DNA of 64,000 nt from Schnuerera sp. xch1. Its GTDB lineage: Bacteria; Bacillota; Clostridia; Tissierellales; Tepidimicrobiaceae. The notes under the pieces are model-generated. The model did not search any database, was not told where the DNA came from, and was given only the letters and a program-made list of their open reading frames with translations. Below are positions 45,173 to 53,088 of this stretch, in pieces; within the stretch, counting starts at the first letter, position 1; the number at the start of each line of letters is the position of its first letter. The position numbers were made by a program, and so were the translations under genes. The stretch covers positions 111,983-175,982 of the forward strand of contig NZ_JAIOUP010000003.1 of the NCBI RefSeq assembly GCF_019931165.1, given 5' to 3'.

Positions 45173-45844
45173 ATGGCTGTATTTGATAAAGAAGCTAACT
45201 CATATGATGAATGGTATAAAACCAAAATGGGAAGTTATGTTGATGAAGTGGAAACTAGATGTGTTTTTGATCTGTTTAAAGTAAAAGAAGGCATGAAGAT
45301 ATTAGATATAGGATGTGGTACAGGTAATTTTAGCATAAAATTAGCAAAAATGGGTTGTGAGGTAGTAGCCATAGATATATCTAATGAGATGCTTAAAGTT
45401 GCGAAAAGTAAGGCAAAAAAAGAAAATTTAGATATTGAATTTCATAATATGAACGTATATGATTTAAAATTTGAAGATGAATATTTTGACGGAGTACTTT
45501 CGATTACAGCATTTGAATTTGTAAATAATCCTAAAAGAGCAATGATAGAAATATTTAGGGTATTAAAACCCAGCGGAAAGTTAATAATTGGAGTTATAAA
45601 CAAGGATAGTAAATGGGGAGAAATGTATCTATCTAAGAAATTTCAAGATGATAGCGTATTCAAGTATGCAGATCTTAAGAAAGCAGGAGATTTAAAAGGA
45701 TTAAAAGAGAACAATTTAGTAGATACTAGGGAATGCTTGTTTATTCCACCATATACAGATGAAAAAAATATATCTTTGGACAAGGAATTAGAATTATCTA
45801 AAGAGGAAAGGGGAGGTTTTATATGTGCACTATGGGAAAAATAG
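45173..45844 (+). CDS. Class I SAM-dependent methyltransferase
   Basis: 223 residues. Motif I ILDIGCGTGNF near 43-53 and EVVAIDIS binding the adenosine ribose at the end of beta-2; FDGVLSITAFEFV corresponds to motif post-II. This is the Methyltransf_11/25 type, and the substrate cannot be predicted from it. GAAGGTGATAAA precedes the ATG. Its 3' end overlaps the MTH1187-type gene by 22 bases. Confidence 0.85.
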   Translation: MAVFDKEANSYDEWYKTKMGSYVDEVETRCVFDLFKVKEGMKILDIGCGTGNFSIKLAKMGCEVVAIDISNEMLKVAKSKAKKENLDIEFHNMNVYDLKFEDEYFDGVLSITAFEFVNNPKRAMIEIFRVLKPSGKLIIGVINKDSKWGEMYLSKKFQDDSVFKYADLKKAGDLKGLKENNLVDTRECLFIPPYTDEKNISLDKELELSKEERGGFICALWEK

Positions 45845-46086
45845 TTTCATGTGAGATAGCCTTTATTCCAATTGTGTCTGAAGATTATGTTACAGATGTA
45901 AAGAAAGTATTGGAAATAATTAAATCCTATGATGTAGAATACGATATTGGAATACTATCTACTACGATAAGAGGAGATAAAAACAAAATACATGGCTTGA
46001 TTGTAAAAATTTTTAATGAAATGGATGAAAAATGTAAGTTCACTATGGATATTAAATTATCCAATGTTTGTGGATGTGAACAGTAG
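45823..46086 (+). CDS. MTH1187/YkoF-type thiamine-binding domain protein
   Basis: 87 residues. Stretch VSCEIAFIPIVSEDYVTDVKKVL and VEYDIGILSTTIRGD match the MTH1187 (DUF77) family, a ferredoxin-like fold reported to bind thiamine in related proteins. ATG 45823 lies inside the methyltransferase gene but has an excellent GGGGAGGT site 6 bases upstream, so the overlap is real and implies translational coupling. A downstream ATG at 45832 is a weaker choice. Ends with NVCGCEQ, an unusual Cys pair. Confidence 0.8.
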   Translation: MCTMGKIVSCEIAFIPIVSEDYVTDVKKVLEIIKSYDVEYDIGILSTTIRGDKNKIHGLIVKIFNEMDEKCKFTMDIKLSNVCGCEQ

Positions 46087-46253
46087 ATATCAGTGAATGT
46101 TTTGGATTCGTATAAATAAAAATCAATATATTTTTTGCATATTATTAGTTAATTATGTATACTTTAAAAAAGTGGACTAATTAGTGAGAATTTTTAATGT
46201 TAAAAACCATAAACTAGCTTGATTTAAGAAGCTGAATGGAAAGAAGGGGAACA

Positions 46254-46715
46254 ATGCGTAGCCCAACTTATGGTGAAATATCTTATAAAAAAATGATAGA
46301 TATAATAAAGGATTTTATAAATAAAGCACCACATAGTACCTACAACATATCTGTAGGTACAGACAGTCAAAATTTTGATGGCACAAAAACTGTTGTAGTT
46401 GTTGCTGTGCACAGAATAGGCAATGGTGGAATATTTTTCTATGATATTAAAACAGTTAAGAGAATAACTAATATAAGTCAAAAACTCTTCTATGAAACAA
46501 GTAATAGTTTGAACTTAGCTATTAAACTTTCTGAAACATTAGAAAGAGAGTCAATAGATTTTGGTATAAGTATTCATGTTGATGCAGGGAAAAAAGGAAA
46601 AACATCGAAATTGATACCAGAAATAGTTGGGTGGATAAAAGCATGCGGATTTACCTGTGAAACAAAGCCCAATTCCTATGCTGCTTCATCAATAGCAGAT
46701 AAGTATTCAAAATAA
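46254..46715 (+). CDS. YkuK-family protein (DUF458, RNase H-like)
   Basis: 153 residues. SVGTDSQNFDG near 33-43 and HVDAGKKGKTSKLIPEIVGW near 108-127 are the family's conserved blocks; the acidic residues resemble an RNase H-like active site. Biochemical function is unproven. ATG 46254 follows AGAAGGGG; a start 18 bases earlier lacks a site. It is monocistronic. Confidence 0.85.
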   Translation: MRSPTYGEISYKKMIDIIKDFINKAPHSTYNISVGTDSQNFDGTKTVVVVAVHRIGNGGIFFYDIKTVKRITNISQKLFYETSNSLNLAIKLSETLERESIDFGISIHVDAGKKGKTSKLIPEIVGWIKACGFTCETKPNSYAASSIADKYSK

Positions 46716-46923
46716 GATTATATAAATTAATAGATTTGTTCTCTTGTCGACTCATGACTTATTATTTTGTAAAACATATCGATTGTATGATTAATACTCA
46801 ATTGTTAATATATATTAGGTGTTTTTATAAAAAATTATTCAACAATGCTAAAGAAGCATCTCAAAATAGATAATGGGCAGAATATGGTAGTTATATTGAA
46901 GAATTAGAAAAGGTATTGAGTGA

Positions 46924-46959
46924 AATAAAAAACATCTTTGTATAAAGATGTTTTTTATT
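46924..46959 (+). terminator. Terminator in the gap after ykuK
   Basis: AATAAAAAACATCTTT (46924-46939) and AAAGATGTTTTTTATT (46944-46959), 16-bp perfect stem with a 4-nt loop (GTAT). It lies about 210 bases after the ykuK stop. Confidence 0.8.
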
Positions 46960-46997
46960 CTATAAACTATTATATAAGGTATTAAATTGTGAAGTTT

Positions 46998-47046
46998 ATA
47001 TAATGTAGAAAAAATTGTAGACAAATATGATATAATGTAGAAAAAA
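46998..47046 (+). repeat. 17-bp direct repeat over the kinase promoter
   Basis: ATATAATGTAGAAAAAA occurs at 46998-47014 and again at 47030-47046, start-to-start 32 bp. The second copy has TGATATAAT (47028-47036), a good extended -10 for the downstream TTG start at 47059. The first copy may be a duplicated -10 or a regulator site. Confidence 0.55.
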
Positions 47047-47058
47047 GGGGAGATAGAT

Positions 47059-47991
47059 TTGATTCTTATTATATCTTTAAATCCTTCTATTGATAGATGG
47101 TATAATGTTAAAGACTTCGAAAAAGGACAAATTTTTAAAACTGAAGACTTTAAATATACTCCTGGTGGAAAAGGAATAAATGTTGCAAAGGTTATAAATG
47201 AATTTAATGAGCAAGTAATGGTAACCGGATTTTTAGGAGGCAGAAGTGGAGAATACATTGAAGAGAAATTAGATAGTATTAGTGTGAACCATAGATTTGT
47301 ACATATTAATGATGAAACTAGAGGTTGTATTAGAATATTATCTGATGATGGAAGTCAAACGGAAATTTTAGAGGGAGGACCTTCTATTTCAACAGATGAA
47401 GTTATAAAATTTTATGAATTATATAGAGAGCTTATTAAGGACGTGGATATAGTTTGTGCTTCTGGTAGTGTACCTACCGGCCTGCCTGATGAGATCTATA
47501 GAGATCTAATAGTGATGGCAAAAGAACAGAATAAGAAGTTTTTCTTAGATACTAGTGGAGAAGCTTTAAAGCTAGGCATAGAGGCTTTACCCTTCTTTAT
47601 CAAGCCAAATAAAGATGAATTGGAGTATTATTTAGGATGCTCTGTTGAATCTGATGCGGAAATAATTGGAGCAGGAAAATACTTATCAGAAGATGGCATT
47701 GAGATAGTGATAATTTCATTAGGAAGAGATGGTTCTATAGTTTTTCATGATGGATACATGTATAGAATTAGAGTACCAAAAGTTGATACAGTAAATTCAG
47801 TTGGGGCAGGAGATTCAATGACGGGAGGATTTATTGCATCTTTATTAAGAGATTATGAGTTTGAATTTGCATTAAGGGTAGCTGCTGCTTGTGGTACAGC
47901 TAATGTTATGGAGTCTGAACCAGGGAAAGTTGATATGAACAATATGAAAAAGATCATGAATGATATAGTAATTACAAAATCCAAATTTTAA
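47059..47991 (+). CDS. PfkB-family 1-phosphofructokinase/tagatose-6-phosphate kinase-like
   Basis: 310 residues. The first residues SLNPSIDRWYNV and TPGGKGINVAKVI near 34-46 are the LacC/FruK branch of PfkB. Catalytic NSVGAGDSMTGGFIAS near 245-260 has the anion hole and general base Asp. It may phosphorylate fructose-1-phosphate, tagatose-6-phosphate or a related sugar phosphate. No fructose PTS or DeoR gene is adjacent, so the substrate is open. TTG 47059 behind AAAGGGGAG. Confidence 0.87.
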   Translation: MILIISLNPSIDRWYNVKDFEKGQIFKTEDFKYTPGGKGINVAKVINEFNEQVMVTGFLGGRSGEYIEEKLDSISVNHRFVHINDETRGCIRILSDDGSQTEILEGGPSISTDEVIKFYELYRELIKDVDIVCASGSVPTGLPDEIYRDLIVMAKEQNKKFFLDTSGEALKLGIEALPFFIKPNKDELEYYLGCSVESDAEIIGAGKYLSEDGIEIVIISLGRDGSIVFHDGYMYRIRVPKVDTVNSVGAGDSMTGGFIASLLRDYEFEFALRVAAACGTANVMESEPGKVDMNNMKKIMNDIVITKSKF

Positions 47992-48013
47992 TGATTGTTG
48001 AGGAGTTTTCATT

Positions 48014-48541
48014 ATGAACAATTTATTTCTTACAGGGAAAATAAATATTGGGAAGACAACAGTGCTAAACTCTATAATAGATAGATTAAATATTAGTAAT
48101 AACAATATTGGTGGATTTTCAACTAAAGCATTTCTTGAAAATGAAAAAGTGAAGGGGTTTTACATACATCCTATTAATTACTGTCTGCAAAGGCCAGAAT
48201 TTGAAAAAACGATAATAGGATATACTCCTGATGGTATAAGGTGGATAGAGAATACAAAAACGTTTGAGGATTTTGGAGTGGATATACTTAATTATTGTTT
48301 AAGAAATACATTTGAACTGATTATTATGGATGAGCTTGGTTTTTTTGAAAACAAGGCAAATATATTCCAACAAAAAGTCCATAAGATAATAGATAGTGAT
48401 AAAAAAGTGTTAGGAATAATTAAATCTCACCAAACAATATTTTTGAATTCCATAAGAGAGCGTAAGGATGTGAATGTGGTTGAAATCACAAAACAAAACA
48501 GAGATTGTATATCCACAAAATTGTACAATAAAATCAAATAG
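48014..48541 (+). CDS. THEP1-family nucleoside triphosphatase (P-loop)
   Basis: 175 residues. Walker A LTGKINIGKTTVLN near 6-19, then NIGGFSTKAFLENEKVKGF and the Walker B-like IIMDELGFFE near 109-118 match the NTPase_1/THEP1 family. Such proteins hydrolyse nucleoside triphosphates in vitro; the true role is not known. It precedes an EF2563/YqeB-type gene, 110 bases away, in a combination seen around selenium-dependent molybdenum hydroxylase maturation genes. No hydroxylase is in the window. Confidence 0.8.
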   Translation: MNNLFLTGKINIGKTTVLNSIIDRLNISNNNIGGFSTKAFLENEKVKGFYIHPINYCLQRPEFEKTIIGYTPDGIRWIENTKTFEDFGVDILNYCLRNTFELIIMDELGFFENKANIFQQKVHKIIDSDKKVLGIIKSHQTIFLNSIRERKDVNVVEITKQNRDCISTKLYNKIK

Positions 48542-48650
48542 GAATACCAGCAACAAGAAATTTAAATGGACTTCATCAAATAAAAAACACAAAATTATTC
48601 ATGTGTTCAATCAATTTTAATATTTTTTGAATAGAATAGAGGTGCCTTAG

Positions 48651-49463
48651 ATGTTTGATAATAGTTATTTAGTTGTTATAAGAGGAGCAGGAGATATTGC
48701 CACAGGTATAGCCTATAGATTGTATAATTCAAGCTTTAAAATAGTTATGATTGAGACAGACAACCCATCGGTTATAAGGAGAAAAGTATCTTTTGCTGAA
48801 ACAGTATATGAAAAAAACCATAAAGTAGAAGGATTGGAATCAAAGCTTGTATCTGATATTGATGAAATTAATGAATGTTTCAATAAAGGTATAGTACCTG
48901 TGTTAATAGATCCAGAGTGTAGTAAAATAAATGAGATCAACCCTGATGTAGTGGTTGATGCCATATTAGCAAAGAAAAACTTGGGTACCAATAAAAATAT
49001 GGCAGATATAGTTATTGGTGTAGGACCTGGCTTTGAAGCAGGAGAAGATGTGGATGCTGTAGTTGAGACTAAGCGTGGACATAGATTGGGTAGAGTTATA
49101 TTAAAAGGTAGACCAGAGTCCAATACAGGTGTACCAGGTAATATAGAAGGTTACACTGAAGAACGGGTTCTAAGAGGGAATAAAAATGGTAAAATTAAAG
49201 TCTTAAAGGATATAGGATCCTTTGTAAAGAAAAATGATGTTGTCGCTGAAATAGAGGGTTCACAAGTTAAAGCTAAAATAGATGGAGTGGTAAGGGGAAT
49301 GATAAGGGATGGTTATAAGGTAACCGTAGGTATGAAAATAGGTGATATAGACCCTAGAGGCAAAGTTGAATACTGCTATGAGATTTCGGATAAAGCAAGA
49401 GCTATTGGTGGAGGAGTATTGGAAGCTATCCTCCATATTTCAAATAGAAAAAAATATATATAG
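48651..49463 (+). CDS. EF2563/YqeB-type selenium-dependent molybdenum hydroxylase accessory protein
   Basis: 270 residues. N-terminal Rossmann-like IRGAGDIATGIAYRLY near 7-22, IETDNPSVIRRKVSFAETVY near 31-50, then GVGPGFEAGEDVDAVVETKRGH and ARAIGGGVLEAIL near the end are the markers of this family. It is named from comparative genomics as a maturation component of selenium-dependent molybdenum hydroxylases; no biochemical function is firmly known. The presence of this gene predicts such an enzyme and selenium metabolism elsewhere in the genome. AGAGGTGCC precedes ATG 48651. Confidence 0.85.
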   Translation: MFDNSYLVVIRGAGDIATGIAYRLYNSSFKIVMIETDNPSVIRRKVSFAETVYEKNHKVEGLESKLVSDIDEINECFNKGIVPVLIDPECSKINEINPDVVVDAILAKKNLGTNKNMADIVIGVGPGFEAGEDVDAVVETKRGHRLGRVILKGRPESNTGVPGNIEGYTEERVLRGNKNGKIKVLKDIGSFVKKNDVVAEIEGSQVKAKIDGVVRGMIRDGYKVTVGMKIGDIDPRGKVEYCYEISDKARAIGGGVLEAILHISNRKKYI

Positions 49464-49484
49464 ACGAGTAAATTAAAGAGATAA

Positions 49485-49493
49485 TGATATAAT
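49485..49493 (+). promoter_or_regulatory. Extended -10 promoter of degV
   Basis: TGATATAAT at 49485-49493, 36 bases before the degV start; no good -35. Confidence 0.45.
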
Positions 49494-49528
49494 ATTACTA
49501 TAAGATAATTGTCGAGGAGGTAATAATC

Positions 49529-50404
49529 ATGACGAAAATCATAATGGATAGTACTTCTGATTTGCCCAATAATTTTATAAAAAAGTATGATATAGACATA
49601 CTACCTCTCAGAGTTTATATAGATAATAAGGAATACATAGATAAAGTTACAGTTACTGTTGACGAAGTATATGATGCGATGAAGAAGGGAATCTGCCCAA
49701 AGACTTCGTTACCAAATCCTAAAAAAGTCTATGAATTATTTAAAGAGTATGCTGTTAAAGGTAAAGATTTTATTTTTTATTCATTTTCTTCTAAACTTTC
49801 CAGTACATATCAAACAGCATACCTTGTGATTGAGGAACTTAAAAAGCAATATCCCAATGTAAAGATGGAGATTATAGATACCAAGTCTGGTTCCGTTGCC
49901 TCAGGATTGATTGCTTTACAAGGTGCTAAATTGGCAGAATTGAGAACAAGTTTCGAACGTATTATTCAAATTTCAAGAGAGAGCATAAAACATATCGAAC
50001 ATATTTTTACTATAGATGATCTAAGTTGGCTTCTTAAAGGGGGAAGAATTAGCAAAGGTGGAGCAATTATTGGAAGTGCATTAAATATAAAACCTATCTT
50101 AGGTGTTGAGGATGGAGAAATAAAAATAATCAAAAAAATACGAGGAAGAAAAAGAGCATTAAATACAGTTGCAGATATTGTACAGCAAAGAATCAAGGAA
50201 TTTCCAAATCAAATAATTGGAATAGCTCATGCAAGTGATTTAAAAACTGCCTTAGCATTAAAGGATATGATAATTAAAAAAGTAGGATGCAACAATATTA
50301 TAATAGAGAAAATAGGAGGTGTATTGGGTTCTCATTTAGGCTTAGGTGGTGTTGGTGTATTTTTCTTCAATAAAAAACCTGGATTTTATATAGATGATAT
50401 TTAA
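49529..50404 (+). CDS. degV: DegV family protein (fatty-acid binding)
   Basis: 291 residues, usual length. MDSTSDLPNNFIKKYDIDILPL near the N-terminus, YSFSSKLSSTYQTA near 85-98 and KGGRISKGGAIIGSALNIKP near 171-190 are family signatures; the SS residues in the first and second motif coordinate the fatty acid carboxylate in FakB-type members. It may present exogenous fatty acids to a FakA kinase elsewhere. GAGGAGGTAATAAT precedes ATG 49529. A very stable hairpin follows. Confidence 0.9.
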   Translation: MTKIIMDSTSDLPNNFIKKYDIDILPLRVYIDNKEYIDKVTVTVDEVYDAMKKGICPKTSLPNPKKVYELFKEYAVKGKDFIFYSFSSKLSSTYQTAYLVIEELKKQYPNVKMEIIDTKSGSVASGLIALQGAKLAELRTSFERIIQISRESIKHIEHIFTIDDLSWLLKGGRISKGGAIIGSALNIKPILGVEDGEIKIIKKIRGRKRALNTVADIVQQRIKEFPNQIIGIAHASDLKTALALKDMIIKKVGCNNIIIEKIGGVLGSHLGLGGVGVFFFNKKPGFYIDDI

Positions 50405-50451
50405 TCTAAGGAAACTCCTGTATGCCAGCATACAGGAGTTTCCTTAGATTA
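50402..50451. terminator. Bidirectional hairpin between degV and sodC
   Basis: The arms AATCTAAGGAAACTCCTGTA (first 20 bases from 50403) and the complement at 50429-50451 make a stem of about 23 bp with a CCAG loop. Neither side has a long T tract. The two flanking genes converge. Confidence 0.8.
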
Positions 50452-50461
50452 TTAAAAAAAT

Positions 50462-50938
50462 TTAATAAAGTCTTTTTATTACACCACAAGCTATTCGCTT
50501 TCCAGCATCTCCTGCAGGTTGGGTTCTATAATCATCAGGATTTTGATGGATTATTACGGATTTTCCTACTATATCCCTAGGTTTAAATTTATCCGTAAAG
50601 AAACACATCTTTGCATAGCCATTATTTGAAAATATTACTGGGAAGTCTCCCGCATGATTTCCATGAGGTTGATTTGTAGGATTGTAATGTTCTCCTGCAG
50701 ATTCAAAAGGATTTTCCGGATCTATGATATCACAGATACCAAATTCATGAATATGGAATCCAAATGGGCCTATAGGGTCTTCATCTCCTCTGGCAGGTTG
50801 GTATAAGGGTAAACCCCATACTTCTACATATACTTCAGTTCCACCTGCCACATCATCAAAAAATATGTTACCATATATATTAGGAGCAAGGTTCCCGCCT
50901 ATTATTTTAGCATAGGCAGTAGTCCAATTGCTTCTCAT
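50462..50938 (-). CDS. sodC: Cu/Zn superoxide dismutase-family protein without signal peptide
   Basis: 158 residues. Every ligand of a Cu/Zn SOD is identifiable: FHIHEFG (H62, H64), HYNP (bridging H84), H92, H95 and D98 in PHGNHAGDFP, and copper ligand H131 in IIHQNPDD. The pair C69/C151 could form the usual disulfide and R148 is the electrostatic guide. There is no signal peptide, so it stays inside or is packaged in the spore, as YojM-like proteins of Bacillus. It would convert superoxide to H2O2 and O2. ATG 50938 follows GGGAGGA. Confidence 0.88.
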   Translation of the reverse strand: MRSNWTTAYAKIIGGNLAPNIYGNIFFDDVAGGTEVYVEVWGLPLYQPARGDEDPIGPFGFHIHEFGICDIIDPENPFESAGEHYNPTNQPHGNHAGDFPVIFSNNGYAKMCFFTDKFKPRDIVGKSVIIHQNPDDYRTQPAGDAGKRIACGVIKRLY

Positions 50939-51050
50939 ATCTATTCCTCCCTTCAAATATATAGTATGTAGAAGGGCAGAAATAGGTGATGAGGATTATT
51001 CTAAAATATTTGTATGAGTGATACCATCAAATTAGTAGGGGGGCGGTAGA

Positions 51051-51926
51051 ATGAAGAATAAAAACATAGGATTAATCCTTGAAGGTGGCGGTATGAGAGG
51101 CGCTTATACTGCAGGAGTTATTGCTGCATTTATAGATGAAAATATTAAATTCCCTTATGTAATAGGGGTTTCAGCAGGTGCAAATAATGGTGCTGATTAT
51201 GTATCAAAACAAAAGGAAAGAAATAAAAGGGTATTTGTTGATTATGTATCCCATAAAGATTACTCCGGTATCAAATATTTGGTAAAGGATAAGAGTTTTT
51301 TTAATATGAATTTTTTATTTGAAACTTTACCAGATAAACTAGATCCATTTGACTATGAGACTTTTTTTAATTCTGAAACCATATTTAAAGTATGTGCTAC
51401 AGAAGTCAGTACAGGAAAACCTGTATATTTTGAAAAAAGACAATTTAAAGAAAGAGGAAAGAAATTTATGGCGAAGGTATTAAAAGCGTCTAGTAGTTTG
51501 CCTATTATATCTCCACCAGTAGAAATAGATGGACGACTTTATTTTGATGGTGGCGTTTCAGATTCTATACCTATAGATAAATCATTAGAAGATGGGAATG
51601 CGTACAATGTGTTGATACTTACTAGAAATGAAGGCTATGTAAAGGAAAAACAAAGGTTGGGTGCATATTCAAGACATTGTTTAAGTAAATATCCTAGAAT
51701 ATATGATGCAATTAAAGATAGACATATAAGATATAATGTCACATTAGAAAAGATAGAAACCTTTAAAAAAGAAGGATTTGCTTATATATTTAGACCAATT
51801 GATAAGATAAAGGTCAATAGAATAGAAAAGGACACTGTTAAATTGAATGAACTGTATGAGCAGGGCTACAGAGAAACAATAGAGCAAATGGATGATTTTA
51901 AAAAGTGGCTAGATAATATTTCGTAG
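51051..51926 (+). CDS. Patatin-like phospholipase (YlbK/RssA type)
   Basis: 291 residues. Oxyanion loop EGGGMRGAYTAGV near 11-23, nucleophile GVSAGANN with Ser41 and the catalytic Asp in FDGGVSDSIP (D166). These are the Ser-Asp dyad of patatin hydrolases. Likely hydrolyses lipids; the substrate is unknown. A G-rich site (GGGGGGCGG) precedes ATG 51051. The next gene is 72 bases downstream, with a hairpin between. Confidence 0.88.
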   Translation: MKNKNIGLILEGGGMRGAYTAGVIAAFIDENIKFPYVIGVSAGANNGADYVSKQKERNKRVFVDYVSHKDYSGIKYLVKDKSFFNMNFLFETLPDKLDPFDYETFFNSETIFKVCATEVSTGKPVYFEKRQFKERGKKFMAKVLKASSSLPIISPPVEIDGRLYFDGGVSDSIPIDKSLEDGNAYNVLILTRNEGYVKEKQRLGAYSRHCLSKYPRIYDAIKDRHIRYNVTLEKIETFKKEGFAYIFRPIDKIKVNRIEKDTVKLNELYEQGYRETIEQMDDFKKWLDNIS

Positions 51927-51941
51927 TTCCAAATATTCATA

Positions 51942-51990
51942 CCCTATTCCAAACGGGCGTATATATAATTATAGACCATTTGGAATAGGG
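51942..51990 (+). promoter_or_regulatory. Hairpin that may mask the ribosome binding site of the zincin-like gene
   Basis: CCCTATTCCAAA (51942-51953) and TTTGGAATAGGG (51979-51990) form a perfect 12-bp stem with a 25-nt loop. The likely ribosome binding site AGGGGGTG (51987-51994) begins inside the right arm, 5 bases before the GTG at 51999. No T tract follows, so it may control translation rather than terminate. Confidence 0.5.
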
Positions 51991-51998
51991 GGTGCGAG

Positions 51999-52937
51999 GT
52001 GGCTCTAAATATAGATTGTATACTAATATTGGCTAAAATGTTTGATAAAAACACTTTCGATGATAAACTATTTGATAGATTTTTAAATACAAAAGCAACC
52101 AAAGTCTTTTTACAACATGAAAATAGCATAGGAAAAAATGTTAATAAAGATGAAATAAAAGCAGCGCTTAAAAAGATAGTTAAGAATACAGGTTATAAAG
52201 ATAAATATAAATTTTATCTAATAAAAAGTAATTTAAATCAACTAAAGACGGATATCCAATATTTGCAAGATCATGGTAAAATGATTATTAAATTAGCCTT
52301 AAAAAAAGTTTATAAAATAATACCTGATGAGATGAGAGTAAATGCAAATATATATCTATATAGCGGTGGTACTGATGGCGGTTTTACAATTAGTCGAAGA
52401 GATATCTTCATTAATTATGGCAATTATATAGGAAAAAGAAAAGAGTTTATCAATATTTTAAGCCATGAACTATATCATAGCAGAAATATTCCTTTAACAA
52501 ATAGAATCAGATTTGCGTGGAAACTTGTGAAAGAAAGAAATAGGGTAATATATGAATTGTTTGGGAAATCTATTGAAGAAGGTATTGCTTGTTTAGTTCA
52601 ACATGGTCCCATATTAGAATCAGATGATTTAACTGGGAATTTGACTAAAAGAAATTTGTTGCTTTCCAAAATACAGTTTGATATTTTGAACAATGTCCTA
52701 TTGAACATAAAGTTTGGGATGGTTCAAAAGTATAAAATTGAAGATTTAAATATATATGTAATAGGTTACATAATAGTTTCCACTATCTATAGTAAGGAAG
52801 GAGTATTAGCCTTAGATGAGTGGACAATAAATTTAGAATTTACAAGGATAATTACAAAATATATAGAAATATGTAATAAGCGTAATATACCATCAGGTTT
52901 TGAAGATGAAGTTATAAAGTGGGTTTTCTTAGCCTAA
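51999..52937 (+). CDS. Putative zincin metallopeptidase-like protein
   Basis: 312 residues, no signal peptide. A gluzincin-type LSHELYHSR (H156-H160) is followed after 33 residues by SIEEGIACLV, with a glutamate (E193 or E194) as possible third zinc ligand. This pattern resembles DUF5700/DUF2268-type putative peptidases, but the sequence outside the motif is not one I can assign. N-terminal 120 residues are Lys-rich helices. GTG start 51999. It may be in the same transcript as the patatin-like gene. Confidence 0.55.
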   Translation: MALNIDCILILAKMFDKNTFDDKLFDRFLNTKATKVFLQHENSIGKNVNKDEIKAALKKIVKNTGYKDKYKFYLIKSNLNQLKTDIQYLQDHGKMIIKLALKKVYKIIPDEMRVNANIYLYSGGTDGGFTISRRDIFINYGNYIGKRKEFINILSHELYHSRNIPLTNRIRFAWKLVKERNRVIYELFGKSIEEGIACLVQHGPILESDDLTGNLTKRNLLLSKIQFDILNNVLLNIKFGMVQKYKIEDLNIYVIGYIIVSTIYSKEGVLALDEWTINLEFTRIITKYIEICNKRNIPSGFEDEVIKWVFLA

Positions 52938-53005
52938 AGGCTATAATTACTTTAATAATTGAGAGATATATATTGTAATATGGATTATTAATAGCAGAGG
53001 AATAG

Positions 53006-53036
53006 AAGCCCTTTTTAGGGCTTTATATTTTTTATT
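53006..53036 (+). terminator. Terminator after the zincin-like gene
   Basis: AAGCCCT (53006-53012) and AGGGCTT (53017-53023), TTTT loop, followed by TATATTTTTTATT. Confidence 0.85.
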
Positions 53037-53047
53037 CCCTAAAACTG

Positions 53048-53056
53048 TGGTATAAT
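53048..53056 (+). promoter_or_regulatory. Extended -10 promoter of the yhaO-yhaN pair
   Basis: TGGTATAAT at 53048-53056, 33 bases before the yhaO-like start. Confidence 0.5.
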
Positions 53057-53088
53057 TTTAGTTAGTATCAAAATACAGGGGTGAACTT

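Larger units (their letters stand above)
46716..47058. other. 343-base gap with a terminator, a possible gene remnant and a direct repeat
   Basis: At 46890-46945 one frame reads WAEYGSYIEELEKVLSEI with no start codon and a stop just before it; it may be a fragment of a decayed gene or chance. A terminator hairpin follows (46924-46959). After that a 17-bp direct repeat (46998-47014 and 47030-47046) leads to the kinase gene. No other structure was found. Confidence 0.4.

Noticed and set aside
46848..47258. A 136-codon minus-strand frame over the gap before the PfkB-type kinase
   Set aside because: It runs through a terminator hairpin and the kinase N-terminus, is hydrophobic low-complexity and has no ribosome binding site.
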